Shown here: positions 24,069 through 33,184 of the stretch, one piece after another
How the letters are laid out: each line of letters opens with the position of its first letter
Numbering within the stretch: position 1 is the first letter of the stretch
Source: Io17-Chloro-G2 sp034420695
GTDB taxonomy: Bacteria > Chloroflexota > Dehalococcoidia > Lucifugimonadales > UBA3495
Reading direction: 5' to 3'
Length of the DNA: 64,000 bases
Assembly (NCBI GenBank): GCA_034420695.1
Contig: DAOULB010000002.1
Location: 62,001-126,000 of the forward strand
Translations under genes and position numbers: made by a program
The notes under the pieces: generated by a model
Database searches by the model: none
Told to the model about the DNA's origin: nothing
The model's input: only the letters and a program-made list of their open reading frames with translations

Positions 24069-25088
24069 ATGACCCTGCCCGATTCCTCCCGGTTCCAATT
24101 CACGGACGACATGGAAATCTGCCGGGTGCTCAACGGCATGTGGCAGGTTTCCGGCGCCCACGGCGGCATTGACCCCGAAGCTGCGGTACGGGCGATGGCT
24201 GACTATGCTGACTCCGGGTTCACTACTTGGGACTTGGCCGACCACTACGGCCCGGCGGAGGACTTTATCGGCGAATTCCGCCGGAGGTTTGCAGCGGAAC
24301 GCGGGCCTGAGTCCCTGGCAGGTCTGCAGTTCTTCACCAAGTGGGTGCCGCGGCCGGGGCCGATGCCGCGGCAGATTGTGGAGAACAACGTGGACCTGTC
24401 CCTGCGGCGCATGGGCGTGGAGACCATAGACCTGATGCAGTTCCACTGGTGGGACTATCAGGACGACCGCTACCTGGATGCAATGCAAAACCTGGCCGGC
24501 CTGGCCGCCGAGGGCAAGATCAGGCACTTGGGACTGACCAATTTCGACACCCGTCACATGGCCCGCATCGTGGAGGAGGGCGTCCGGGTGGTCTCCAACC
24601 AAGTCCAGTACTCCATAATTGACCGCCGGCCGGAGGTGCAAATGGCGGACTTCTGCCGGGGCAAAGGCGTCCATCTGCTGGCCTACGGGACCTTGTGCGG
24701 CGGGCTGCTTTCGGAGCGGTTCCTGGGGCAGCCGGAGCCTGGGAGGCGGGAGCTGAACACGGCCTCGCTGATGAAGTACAAGCAGATGATTGACGCCTGG
24801 GGAGGTTGGGAACTGTTCCAAGAGTTATTGGGCGTACTGAAGGAGATTGCCGATCGGCGCCGCGTGAGCATAGCCAACCTGGCATTGCGGTACGTGCTGG
24901 ACCGTCCAGCGGTTGCCGGGGCGATAGTGGGTGCCCGGCTGGGTGTCTCCGACAACCGGGAGGAGAACGCCCAGGTGTTCGACTTTGACTTGGACCCGGG
25001 AGACCTGGAGCAGATTGAAGAGGTGGTGGCCAAGTCCCGCAACCTGTACGATCTGATAGGAGACTGCGGTGACGAGTACCGGCGCTAG
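24069..25088 (+). CDS. Aldo/keto reductase
   Basis: 339-residue NAD(P)H-dependent (alpha/beta)8 reductase. The catalytic tetrad is visible: Asp and Tyr in TWDLADHYG, Lys in FFTKWVPRPG and His in MQFHWWDY. The C-terminal cofactor segment IVGARLGVSDNREEN follows. The length matches family members such as the pyridoxal reductase/general stress AKRs. GGAG precedes the ATG by six bases. It is divergent from the dienelactone hydrolase and followed 77 bases later by a ThDP enzyme on the same strand. Substrate unknown. Confidence 0.88.
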   Translation: MTLPDSSRFQFTDDMEICRVLNGMWQVSGAHGGIDPEAAVRAMADYADSGFTTWDLADHYGPAEDFIGEFRRRFAAERGPESLAGLQFFTKWVPRPGPMPRQIVENNVDLSLRRMGVETIDLMQFHWWDYQDDRYLDAMQNLAGLAAEGKIRHLGLTNFDTRHMARIVEEGVRVVSNQVQYSIIDRRPEVQMADFCRGKGVHLLAYGTLCGGLLSERFLGQPEPGRRELNTASLMKYKQMIDAWGGWELFQELLGVLKEIADRRRVSIANLALRYVLDRPAVAGAIVGARLGVSDNREENAQVFDFDLDPGDLEQIEEVVAKSRNLYDLIGDCGDEYRR

Positions 25089-25165
25089 GCGGGCAATTGG
25101 GTCAACTCAAGGACATTGGCGCCTATGAACAAGGGAGTCTAAAATCTTTGTAGAGGAGTCGACTA

Positions 25166-26854
25166 GTGGTAACAATGAGTGGAGGGGAGGCCCTTGCTAG
25201 ATCCTTGGCAGGAGAGGGCGTTGAGGTCGTATTTGGAATCCCGGGCATACAGATATACGGGATAGTAGCGGCGCTCCGGGATGAACCGGGCATCCGTATG
25301 ATTGCGCCCCGTCACGAACAGGCCACGACCTACATGGCTGATGGATATGCCCGCGCTTCCGGAAAGCCCGGAGTTGCACTGGTAGTTCCGGGAGTGGGCC
25401 TCTACAACGCCGCACCCGGCCTGACGAACGCCTACTCCCGCTCCACACCCGTACTGATAATTGCGGGCCAGATCCCACGTGGCGCAATAGGCAAGAACCT
25501 GGGAGCTGTTCACGAGATCACCAACCAGCCCGACATCGTTCGCCCGGTGACCAAGTGGCAGCGTCAGGCCTCTAGGCCCCGCGAAGTTCCGGACGCCGTG
25601 TTCGAAGCCTTCAGGCAGATGCGCACCGGGCGTCCTCGTCCGGTCCTTGTCGAGATGCCTCCGGAGGCAGGGGTAGAGCGAGAGGAAGTCCAGCTTCGGA
25701 GTCCTGCCCGCATCTCACGCATTGTCCCCAGCCCGGATAGCCTTCGTGAGGTCGCGGAAGTCATCGCCAAGTCTCGTGCGCCCCTGATTTACGCCGGGGG
25801 CGGAGTAGCACGATCCGACGCGGAACAGGCCCTGGTGAAGCTAGCAGAGGCTACCAACATACCCGTGATTACGTCCAGCGGCGGGAAGGGAACCATTCCT
25901 GACAATCATCCACTTTCCTACGGCTCCTGCTTCAGTCCCCGGGGTGAAATACAGGAAATGAACCAGCTTTTCGAAGTGATGCAGGCCACTGACGTGATTA
26001 TAGGGATCGGCGCGCGCTTCGCCCTGGGCAATCCCGCTGGCGAGGCGTCCACCCTGGTGAACATCAACATCGACGACGCCGAGCTGACCAGGCATCAGGC
26101 AAATACGATACCTCTGCACGGAGACGCAAGAGCGACCATCGAAGCGCTGATTCCGCACCTCGCCGAGGCCGGGGCAATGGACCGGCCGTCGCCGGCTGAA
26201 GCCGTAATCGCTGCCCGCAACTTGATAGCCTATTACGACATTCGCGTTCAGGAACCTCAGTACGATGTCCTGGAGGCGATGCAAAAGGGCGTTCCCGATG
26301 ACGCTTTCGTGGTCTGGGACGTCACCCAGTTCGGCTACTACGCCCGTACCCACTGGCAGGTGAATCACCCCAAGACGTACATCGACTCCGGCTACTCGTT
26401 CAACTTGGGCTACGCGTTCCCTACCGCCTTGGGCGCCAAGGTCGCCCAGCCCCGCCGCCCTGTCGTGTGCATAACCGGTGACGGCGGGTTCATGTTTAAC
26501 TCCTCCGAACTTTCCACTGCAGTGCAGTACGGCATCAACGTCGTAACCGTGGTCTTCCGAAACGACTCCTATGGCAACGTGGCCCGCGACCTGAACGATT
26601 TTTTTGGCGGGACCTACGGGACCGACCTGCACAACCCCGACTTCGTCAAGTTCGCCGAGTCCTTCGGCGCAGTGGGCCTGAGGGCCGGCGACCCCCTGGA
26701 ACTGGCTAAGCTGATTCCGCTGGCCTTGGAGCAGGAGGCGCCGGTGGTGATCGACGTGCCATTCGGAGACATGCCGATACCCAGGGCCCCGCAATTCGCG
26801 CCCTTTTATCGCCTGCCCTGGACCACGCCCCAGTCGGGCCTTATCCAGTCCTGA
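25166..26854 (+). CDS. ThDP-dependent enzyme, acetolactate-synthase-like (large-subunit family)
   Basis: 562-residue enzyme with the three-domain plan of acetolactate synthase, benzoylformate decarboxylase and related 2-keto-acid decarboxylases. The N-terminal domain has FGIPGIQ and the cofactor-activating Glu in RHEQATTYMADGYAR. The C-terminal domain has the ThDP motif starting ITGDGGFMFNSSEL and ending in FRNDSYGN. No small regulatory subunit follows and other branched-chain genes are absent, so a catabolic decarboxylase or carboligase is more likely than IlvB (inference). It starts at a GTG with GAGGAG; an ATG three codons later is possible. Confidence 0.87.
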   Translation: MVTMSGGEALARSLAGEGVEVVFGIPGIQIYGIVAALRDEPGIRMIAPRHEQATTYMADGYARASGKPGVALVVPGVGLYNAAPGLTNAYSRSTPVLIIAGQIPRGAIGKNLGAVHEITNQPDIVRPVTKWQRQASRPREVPDAVFEAFRQMRTGRPRPVLVEMPPEAGVEREEVQLRSPARISRIVPSPDSLREVAEVIAKSRAPLIYAGGGVARSDAEQALVKLAEATNIPVITSSGGKGTIPDNHPLSYGSCFSPRGEIQEMNQLFEVMQATDVIIGIGARFALGNPAGEASTLVNINIDDAELTRHQANTIPLHGDARATIEALIPHLAEAGAMDRPSPAEAVIAARNLIAYYDIRVQEPQYDVLEAMQKGVPDDAFVVWDVTQFGYYARTHWQVNHPKTYIDSGYSFNLGYAFPTALGAKVAQPRRPVVCITGDGGFMFNSSELSTAVQYGINVVTVVFRNDSYGNVARDLNDFFGGTYGTDLHNPDFVKFAESFGAVGLRAGDPLELAKLIPLALEQEAPVVIDVPFGDMPIPRAPQFAPFYRLPWTTPQSGLIQS

Positions 26855-27174
26855 TAAGCCTCTGAGCGGAGATCTGGGGCTGATGGACAAATAAGGGCTA
26901 TTGCCCATCGACAATTTAGTTTCATACTCCCAGCCGGGGATGGCAGCTCCAGTCTTTATTCCCGTCAGCAGGGGTATGGCCTGAGTTCCGTCGACTCCCT
27001 GCCCTCCGGCTGGGGCAAAACGTACGGGCTGACCCTGAGCATCGGTCACCATGGCCGGCAAGGACTGTCCCCGGCTTGCGGCTCGGCCTCCTCTAGCGCA
27101 TACTGCCGTCGCGGGAGGCCGCAAAACCTTGGTCGGCCTCTGCATTGGCTTTCTGAGCCGCCGGAGGTGCATTC
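26855..27174. other. 320-bp gap with a coding-like fragment on the minus strand
   Basis: No complete gene is seen. On the minus strand, about 27061 down to 26880, the frame reads like real protein (MVTDAQGQPVRFAPAGG, then IPGWEYETKLSMG) and then runs without a stop into the antisense of the ThDP gene. It may be a truncated gene remnant or chance. The plus strand supplies the ribosome site of the amidase (GGAGGTG at about 27163). Confidence 0.35.
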
Positions 27175-28578
27175 ATGGACAAGGCTGATATTCCCTTTCT
27201 TCCCGTCTCCCATCTTGCCGGGCTCATCCGGGAGCGCAGCGTGTCTCCGGTGGAGGTGGTGGAAAGCTACTTGGAGCGCATCGATGCGCTGAACGGCAAG
27301 TTGTACGCCTACCTGACGGTCTGCCGGGACGAGGCGCTGCAGGCCGCCCGGGAGTCGGAGGAAGCCCTTGCTGCCGGACGCTATCTGGGATCGATGCACG
27401 GTATTCCGGTGGCGGTCAAGGACCAGCTGAACACCGCCGGAATACGCACTACCTCCGGCACGCCTATCTTCAACGACTACGTGCCCGACGAGGACGCTAC
27501 GGTCATCGCCAAGCTGAAAGAGGCCGGCGCAATCCTGCTGGGCAAGCTGAACATGACCGAGTTCGGCACCACCAGTCTGTCCCACGCATTTGAGACGGCC
27601 CGGAATCCCTGGGACACCGAGCGGTTTACCGGCGGTTCCAGCAGTGGTTCCGGCGGAGCGACGGCCGCGTTTCTGTGCGCCTCTTCCCTGGGTGAGGACA
27701 CTGGCGGCTCGGTGCGTGGTCCCGCCGCTTGGTGCGGTCTGACCGGTCTGCGGCCGACTTGGGGGCGGGTTAGCCGGTACGGGCTGAGGCCTGGAATGTG
27801 GTCCATGGACACCATCGGGCCTCTTACCCGCACCGTTGAGGATTGCGCCATCACCCTGGGGGCCATTGCCGGGCAGGACCCCAAGGACCCATACACTTGG
27901 GACGAGCCGGTGCTCGATTACTATTCCAACTTGGACCCCAACCTGGCGGGAGTCAGGATCGGAGTGGTGCAAGAGTTGCTGCACACGGACTTGGTGGAGG
28001 ACGAAGTGGGTGAGGCGGTCTCCCGTGCCGCAAGTACCCTCGGCGAGATGGGGGCCCATGTGGAGGAGTTTTCTCTCCCCCTGGCCAGCCATTCCAACAC
28101 CATTTCCAGCGTTCTCAGGGTGGAAGCACCGACGAACTACCGGGACCTGATACGAAACCGGCTTAAGGAAATCAACCACGACAACCGGATTTCATACCTG
28201 ACCTGGAGCCTGACACCGGCCTTGGCCTACTACAAGGCGTTGAAGCTGCGGGCGCTGCTCCGACAGCAGGTGCTGGAAGCCCTGGACCGGTACGACGTTC
28301 TGCTGATGCCCACAATGGGCATTGCGGCGCCCAAAGTGGAGCCCGACCCGGTCATCGACGCCAAGGAGAACGCCAATCGCAACCGCTCCGGCTTGACTAC
28401 CACCTTCAGCCTGGCCAGTTCCCCGGCGATCAGCATCGGTTGCGGTTTCACTGACGGCGGCCTGCCCATCGGGCTGCAGATTGGGGGACGTCCCTTCGAC
28501 GAGCAGAGGGTGTTCAACGTGGCCTACGCCTACCAGCAGAACACCGACTGGCACACCAGGCGTCCGCCGATAGGGTAG
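27175..28578 (+). CDS. Amidase (amidase-signature family)
   Basis: 467-residue amidase-signature hydrolase that cleaves carboxamides. The Ser-cisSer-Lys triad is complete: Lys82 in VAVKDQLN, cis-Ser155 in TGGSSSGSGG and nucleophile Ser179 in DTGGSVRGPAA. The length suits stand-alone amidases. A GatA role is unlikely because no gatB or gatC is next to it and the neighbours are catabolic. GGAGGTG lies five bases before the ATG. It converges with the 28598 amidohydrolase. Likely substrates are aryl or alkyl amides (inference). Confidence 0.9.
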   Translation: MDKADIPFLPVSHLAGLIRERSVSPVEVVESYLERIDALNGKLYAYLTVCRDEALQAARESEEALAAGRYLGSMHGIPVAVKDQLNTAGIRTTSGTPIFNDYVPDEDATVIAKLKEAGAILLGKLNMTEFGTTSLSHAFETARNPWDTERFTGGSSSGSGGATAAFLCASSLGEDTGGSVRGPAAWCGLTGLRPTWGRVSRYGLRPGMWSMDTIGPLTRTVEDCAITLGAIAGQDPKDPYTWDEPVLDYYSNLDPNLAGVRIGVVQELLHTDLVEDEVGEAVSRAASTLGEMGAHVEEFSLPLASHSNTISSVLRVEAPTNYRDLIRNRLKEINHDNRISYLTWSLTPALAYYKALKLRALLRQQVLEALDRYDVLLMPTMGIAAPKVEPDPVIDAKENANRNRSGLTTTFSLASSPAISIGCGFTDGGLPIGLQIGGRPFDEQRVFNVAYAYQQNTDWHTRRPPIG

Positions 28579-28597
28579 CGGGGAACAGGCAACAGGG

Positions 28598-29791
28598 TTA
28601 CAGCACCCTCCTGCCACCGAGGAACACGGCCCAGACGTTGCGCAGGGCCGATGGATCGGAGAGGGGGTCTCCGTCAATGAGCACCATGTCGGCGCGCTTG
28701 CCCACCTCGATTATGCCGGTCTGATCGGCTATGCCCAGCAGGTCTGCGGCCACCCGGGTGGAGGACTCCAGCGCCTGCTTTGGGCTCATGCCCGACTGGA
28801 CCATCAACTCAATCTCCCGGGCGACGAACCCGTGGCGCACCGGGGAACCGCCGGCATCGGTGCCCGTGGCAATGTTCACCCCGGCGTCCAAGGCCCGCTT
28901 GAAGCTGGAGAGCGAGTTTTCCTTGCGCTCTTCGTTGTCGTTCACTTGGTCCCGGGATGCCCCGTCGCTCCGGTCCATCCGCTCTCGGATGTCCCACGTT
29001 GACAGGGTGGGCACTAAGAAGGTGCCCTTCTGGGCCATAAGTTGCACGGTCTCGTCTTCCAAGTGTGTGCCGTGTTCAATGGAATCTATTCCTGCCTCCA
29101 CGGCTTGGCGGCTGGCTTCGAATCCGATGCAATGGGCGGCGATCTTCAGCCCTCCGCTGTGAGCCGTCCGCACCGCGGCATCAAGCACCTCGGGGCCTAG
29201 GCTGCCGTAGTACTCGCCGTTGGGGTGGCGTCCGTTGGCTCCCACTTTGATCAGCCCCGCCCCCATTTCGACCTGCTCCTGGATGGCTATGACCAAGTCC
29301 TCCATGGTTTCCACCCGTCGGCTCAGGCGGCTTCCCACCCCCGGGACCCAAGTGGTATTCGGGAACGACAGCCATTCCCCGGAGGCTACGATGCGGGGCC
29401 CCAGCACCGAGCCTGAAGCCGTCTCTTGGGCAATCCGGATGGTGACGCCGTAGGGCGAACCCACGTCCCGGGCCGAGGTGACCCCGGACATGAGGGCCCT
29501 CTTGGCGTTGCTGATGACCATGAGGGCGTAACCCTCGGGCGTGTCACTGCGGTTGCGGGGGGTGTTGTCGGGGCCGCCGTCGCCGGCAAAGTGCTCGTGG
29601 CAGTCCATTAGGCCGGGAATCAATGTAAGCCCTGCGCCATTTATGTCCTCCCGGTGCAACCGCCGGGCGGGCCTGTAAGTCTCTTCGCCGATCCAGCTTA
29701 TCGCTCCATTGGCGACTTCGATGCTCACCCGGGGCACGGGCGCCTCGCCGGTACCGTCGATCAACCGGACGTTTCTAATCACTAAGTCCAT
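28598..29791 (-). CDS. Metal-dependent amidohydrolase (imidazolonepropionase/prolidase-like)
   Basis: 397-residue cytoplasmic amidohydrolase-1 family enzyme. The HxH motif is in LMDCHEHFAGDGG, a presumed carboxylated Lys is in GLIKVGANG, further metal ligands are His in KIAAHCIGF and SIEHGTHL, and the Asp is in ATGTDAGG. It hydrolyses cyclic amides, dipeptides or related C-N bonds. The flanking N- and C-terminal beta segments (VIRNVRLIDGTG, KRADMVLIDGDPL) are the usual urease-alpha-like sandwich. GGGAGGG precedes the ATG by four bases. It follows the racemase-superfamily gene on the same strand, 72 bases away. Confidence 0.9.
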   Translation of the reverse strand: MDLVIRNVRLIDGTGEAPVPRVSIEVANGAISWIGEETYRPARRLHREDINGAGLTLIPGLMDCHEHFAGDGGPDNTPRNRSDTPEGYALMVISNAKRALMSGVTSARDVGSPYGVTIRIAQETASGSVLGPRIVASGEWLSFPNTTWVPGVGSRLSRRVETMEDLVIAIQEQVEMGAGLIKVGANGRHPNGEYYGSLGPEVLDAAVRTAHSGGLKIAAHCIGFEASRQAVEAGIDSIEHGTHLEDETVQLMAQKGTFLVPTLSTWDIRERMDRSDGASRDQVNDNEERKENSLSSFKRALDAGVNIATGTDAGGSPVRHGFVAREIELMVQSGMSPKQALESSTRVAADLLGIADQTGIIEVGKRADMVLIDGDPLSDPSALRNVWAVFLGGRRVL

Positions 29792-29863
29792 GTAGCCCTC
29801 CCTGCATTGGCTGGCAATGCAGCCGTCAAATCACCCTGCTCGGTTTATAGACAGCCCTCCGGG

Positions 29864-30616
29864 TCAGTGGTCCCGGAGCAGACTGCCGAAGCCGTAGAGT
29901 TGGTCCCGGATGTCATTCTCCCGCAGCGCCATCCACCAGATGGCGGCGTTGATAGCTATCACCGGCTTGCCCAGCCATCGCTCGGCCTCGTCGGCCAAGC
30001 GGACCATGTTCAGGTCGGTTCCACACTGGACGATAGCTTCTACGTCGTTGGAGTTTACTTCCAGCAGCGCTCGGCGGCACTCGTCCACAGTTACGTGGGC
30101 TATGGAGACGGGCGTGGGGCACCGAAGGTCCTTTTGGGACACCACTTCGAACCCGGCCTCCGTGAAGAACTGGACCACGTGGGCGCTGGTAGTGGGCCAG
30201 TAGGGGGTGAGCACGCCCAGCTTTTTGACGCCCAGCAGGTTCAGCGCCCTGTCGCAAGCCTCCGCCCCGTTAGCGATGCCCAAGCCGCCGCTGTATTCCT
30301 GCATTTGGGTTTTCCAGCGGCGGTTGCCCTCCACGCCCCCGACAAAGGTCGGCGCGCTCATTCCCATCACCATGTAGTCGGGCTCGGCGGTCAGGACTCT
30401 TTCGATGGTGGGCTTCATCTCGGCGGCCAGGCTTCCCTGCCGCCTTATGGCCTCAACCGGGTCTTCGTTATCGCGCCTGGCGTTGCTCATCAGAATGCGG
30501 CTGATGTGGGCCGTCACCCCCGGTACTGCCATCATGTAGAAGTCAGGTTCTACCACGGTATTGGTGCTGGGCGCCAAGACGCCGAACTTCTTTCGCCAAC
30601 CTATTACGTCGGGCAT
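29864..30616 (-). CDS. Asp/Glu racemase superfamily enzyme (maleate isomerase/arylmalonate decarboxylase group)
   Basis: 250-residue enzyme of the maleate cis-trans isomerase/arylmalonate decarboxylase group. The N-terminal FGVLAPSTNTVVEPDF segment is diagnostic. Maleate isomerases use two cysteines. Here the C-terminal one is present (Cys198 in VQCGTDLNM) but the N-terminal position reads MGMSAPT, with Met86 where Cys is expected. A single C-terminal Cys is the arrangement of arylmalonate decarboxylase (Gly there), so a decarboxylase or other non-isomerase activity is possible. AGGAG precedes the ATG. It sits upstream of a metal amidohydrolase and is divergent from an MFS exporter. Confidence 0.85.
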   Translation of the reverse strand: MPDVIGWRKKFGVLAPSTNTVVEPDFYMMAVPGVTAHISRILMSNARRDNEDPVEAIRRQGSLAAEMKPTIERVLTAEPDYMVMGMSAPTFVGGVEGNRRWKTQMQEYSGGLGIANGAEACDRALNLLGVKKLGVLTPYWPTTSAHVVQFFTEAGFEVVSQKDLRCPTPVSIAHVTVDECRRALLEVNSNDVEAIVQCGTDLNMVRLADEAERWLGKPVIAINAAIWWMALRENDIRDQLYGFGSLLRDH

Positions 30617-30767
30617 TCCGAACTCCTGCCGGTGGATTGGACAGCCATTGCAGGAATTGTAGGCTTGAGCAGAGGGCGCGTCAAAATAGCGGCTATTGGC
30701 TGACCGTCGCGATGGACGGGGTTTTCTCGCATATCAGGCAACATGCCGTTACAATGCTGCGGTCGTA

Positions 30768-32252
30768 ATGTTTCAATCCATCCGAAATCGCCCCAGCTAC
30801 AAGTGGTGGGCCTTTACCGCTGTAGAAATAGGGAACGTTTCCTCCTCCTTGACCCACAGCAGCGCCATCGTGGCCTTGCCTTCGGTGGCGCTGCATTTCA
30901 ATACCGACCTCCCCACCGTCCAGTGGATTATTCTGGCCGAGGTTCTGGCCACCAGCGCCCTGATGCTGCCCATGGGCCGTCTCTCGGACATAATTGGGCG
31001 CAAGCAGGTGTATATGGGCGGCCTGTTGGCCTTTGCCGTCGGCGGAGGCCTGGCCGCAATGGCGCCCAACATGGCCGTTATGATTATTGCCATGGCCATT
31101 CAAGGATGCGGCGCGGCCATGATCCAGGGAATCGGCATGGCATTGGTGGCCTCGTTGTTTCCCGCCAACGAACGAGGGAAGGGGCTTGGCGCCCACATGA
31201 GCGCCATCGGGGCGGGGGCGGTGGCCGGCCCGGCCTTGGGTGGGTTCCTCATCAGCTTTTTTGATTGGCGGGCGGTGTTCTTCATTCCGGTGCCCATGTC
31301 CATAGTGGCGACCGCGGCGTCGATAGCATTCATTCACAGCGGCATTTTCGCGAGGGACACCCAGCGTCCCAGTTTCGACTGGCTGGGAGCAGCCCTGTGC
31401 GCCGGGTCATTGGTCACCCTGCTTTTGGCCCTCACCTTCGGCTATCAGATTGGTTGGGCGTCACCCCTCATACTGGCGTCGCTGGCGGGCTTCGTTTTCC
31501 TCCTGGTGAGCTTCATCTGGTGGGAGCGGCGGGTGTCGGCCCCGATTCTCGACTTGACCCTGTTCCGAAGGTCCACCTTCGCCTTGGGAGTGGCCGCCGG
31601 CTTCCTCACTTTTGTGGGGGGCACCTCGTCAAGGTTTCTGTTGCCTTTCTACCTGCAAGGCGTCGCAGGTTACAGCCCGGCTCAAGTGGGGCTGATAATG
31701 GTGCCCATGGCCCTGGTTATCATACTGGTGGGGCCGCTGGCCGGTCGCCTGTCGGACCGTTACGGCTGGCGCACCTTCACCGTCGGCGGCCTGGCCATCT
31801 CTGCGGCCGGGATGTTCCTGCTGGCCAGCGTGGACCAGTCCTCTTCCCTGGCTCTCATCATCGGCGCAATGGTGCTGCAGAGCGGAGGTCAGGGGATGTT
31901 CTTCTCCCCCAACAACAGCTCGGTCATGAGCGCGGCGGCCAGGAACAGGTACGGCATTGTTTCGGCGTTCATCGGGGTCACCCGCAATGCCGGGAACGTC
32001 ATCAGCATTGCCGTAACTACGGCCATCGTGACGGTGACCATGGTGTCCTTTGGATTTGATGCCAGCCTGGGCGCCGCCGCGGAGGGCCCTCACGCCTTTG
32101 TGACCGGCATGAGAAGGGCCTTCATCGCCCAGGGAGTGCTGCTTCTGGTGGGTATGGGCCTGTCGTGGAGGAGGTCCCAACAGGCGGAAGAAGCCGCTTC
32201 CGCTCCCGCCTCCGCGGCGGGCCAGACCGAAAGGCGCGGGGAGAGAGAATAA
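30768..32252 (+). CDS. MFS exporter, DHA2 (EmrB/QacA) type, second copy
   Basis: 494-residue 14-helix exporter, paralogue of the 676 gene, with the same blocks: SHSSAIVALPSVALHF-like first loop, GRLSDIIGRKQV (motif A), GAGAVAGPALGGF (motif C) and a conserved FFSPNNSSVMSA segment. The start is the ATG at 30768, which aligns with the paralogue's start; the ribosome site is weak. It is divergent from the racemase-superfamily gene and ends at a GGGACC/GGTCCC hairpin. The substrate is unknown. Export of aromatic acids or toxic intermediates would fit the setting (inference). Confidence 0.88.
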   Translation: MFQSIRNRPSYKWWAFTAVEIGNVSSSLTHSSAIVALPSVALHFNTDLPTVQWIILAEVLATSALMLPMGRLSDIIGRKQVYMGGLLAFAVGGGLAAMAPNMAVMIIAMAIQGCGAAMIQGIGMALVASLFPANERGKGLGAHMSAIGAGAVAGPALGGFLISFFDWRAVFFIPVPMSIVATAASIAFIHSGIFARDTQRPSFDWLGAALCAGSLVTLLLALTFGYQIGWASPLILASLAGFVFLLVSFIWWERRVSAPILDLTLFRRSTFALGVAAGFLTFVGGTSSRFLLPFYLQGVAGYSPAQVGLIMVPMALVIILVGPLAGRLSDRYGWRTFTVGGLAISAAGMFLLASVDQSSSLALIIGAMVLQSGGQGMFFSPNNSSVMSAAARNRYGIVSAFIGVTRNAGNVISIAVTTAIVTVTMVSFGFDASLGAAAEGPHAFVTGMRRAFIAQGVLLLVGMGLSWRRSQQAEEAASAPASAAGQTERRGERE

Positions 32253-32678
32253 GCGCCGGGACCTCGTTTGGTCCCGTCCTGCATGTGAGGACCTCCGGTT
32301 TGTAGTCAGCCCCAGTACAAGACTGGGACCGGTCTTGGGAACCTTCTCCTTGCTGTTGGTATATCCCGGAGATATACTCCACAGAGAGGCAAGCATCTTG
32401 GCATCAGCCCGTGGGAAAAGCGCGGTAAATGTGCTGCGACTAAGAAGGAATGGGGCAGACCGCTGGAGAGTTGGAATTAACGCAAGATGGAAGCTGCGCC
32501 AGAGGTAATCGCCCAGGGATTCTTTCCAGCGGCTTCAGGCGCCGCTCTCAAGCCTGAGGCACCTTGTCCCCGTGTGGGTTACGGGCACAAGGTCTGCTAC
32601 CGTGAGGCCACATACCGTAACGGGGAATGTTCCAAGTGCACTGCAGTTACTTTGGCATTAGCGTGTGGAGTGTAGCGC
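32253..32678. other. 426-bp intergenic region
   Basis: It opens with the terminator hairpin of the MFS gene at 32257-32276. A second weak inverted repeat (GTATATC/GATATAC around 32361-32375) lies mid-gap. Short open frames occur (for example 32487-32675) but show no recognisable protein. The end carries a GGAG at about 32667-32670 serving the TTG start of the next gene. Nothing else supported. Confidence 0.5.
32257..32276 (+). terminator. Hairpin terminator of the second MFS gene
   Basis: Seven-base stem CGGGACC/GGTCCCG with loop TCGTTT, starting five bases after the stop codon. There is no U-run. Confidence 0.55.
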
Positions 32679-33104
32679 TTGCCGGTAGTCCCCAGGGAGC
32701 GAGAGGTATATCTCCTGCTCCTATTCTTAGTGCAATTCATAACAGCCTTTGTTGTGGTCTTGCGCGAGGTGGAGGCACATGGGTCTATTGGGGCAACTGT
32801 CATAGCTGTTGGGAAAGACCTGGCTCCACTGGTCGTCATAGCAACGGCAACAAGCATTACCATCGTAGAAGGAATAGCGATGCTAGCGGAGCGGTACCTT
32901 AAGAGGCGATATCAGGAAGGGCGAAAAGAGGGCCGGGAAGAAGGCCTAGAAGAAGGCCGGGAAGAAGGCCGGGAAGAAGGCCGGGAAGAGGAACGAGTTG
33001 CTTGGGAGGCGTGGAACCAGCGTCGCGAGCAGTTCGAGGTTGAACACCCTGGCGAACGGTTCACGGAACCCTCGCCGTCCCGCTCAGTGAATGGAGCGAA
33101 ATAG
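32679..33104 (+). CDS. Membrane-anchored coiled-coil protein with GREE tetrapeptide repeats
   Basis: 141-residue protein that I cannot assign to a named family. Residues 9-28 and about 37-66 are hydrophobic (two likely membrane helices). There follows a highly charged helix with six Gly-(Arg/Leu)-(Lys/Glu)-Glu tetrads at 81-104, and a tail with WEAWNQRREQFEVEHPGERF. The start is a TTG with GGAG eight bases upstream. The charged tail would face the cytoplasm. The 3' half and its terminator are duplicated just downstream (33170-33442) with one tetrad fewer, so the tandem repeats are changing in number. A role as scaffold or membrane organiser is only a guess. Confidence 0.7.
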   Translation: MPVVPREREVYLLLLFLVQFITAFVVVLREVEAHGSIGATVIAVGKDLAPLVVIATATSITIVEGIAMLAERYLKRRYQEGRKEGREEGLEEGREEGREEGREEERVAWEAWNQRREQFEVEHPGERFTEPSPSRSVNGAK

Positions 33105-33110
33105 CAGGTT

Positions 33111-33124
33111 CCGGCAGTTGCCGG
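33111..33124 (+). terminator. Hairpin after GREE-repeat gene, copy 1
   Basis: Five-base stem CCGGC/GCCGG with loop AGTT, seven bases after the stop. It is the decayed twin of the perfect hairpin at 33400-33421. Confidence 0.45.
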
Positions 33125-33184
33125 GCTCGATGCTTTGATCGCGGGTGGTTAAGCTTCGACCTATTTCCAGTAGAAGGAATAGCG

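Noticed and set aside
25166..26854. IlvB (biosynthetic acetolactate synthase) call
   Set aside because: No regulatory small subunit or other branched-chain genes follow. Only the family-level ThDP call is safe.
25841..27172. 443-codon minus-strand frame as a complete gene
   Set aside because: Most of it is antisense to the ThDP enzyme. Only the part in the intergenic gap looks coding, and that is reported separately as a possible remnant.
27175..28578. GatA (tRNA amidotransferase subunit) call for the amidase
   Set aside because: The catalytic triad is shared by both, but there is no gatB or gatC nearby and all neighbours are catabolic.
32487..32675. 62-codon open frame in the gap before the GREE-repeat gene
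   Set aside because: No clear ribosome site and no recognisable protein pattern.
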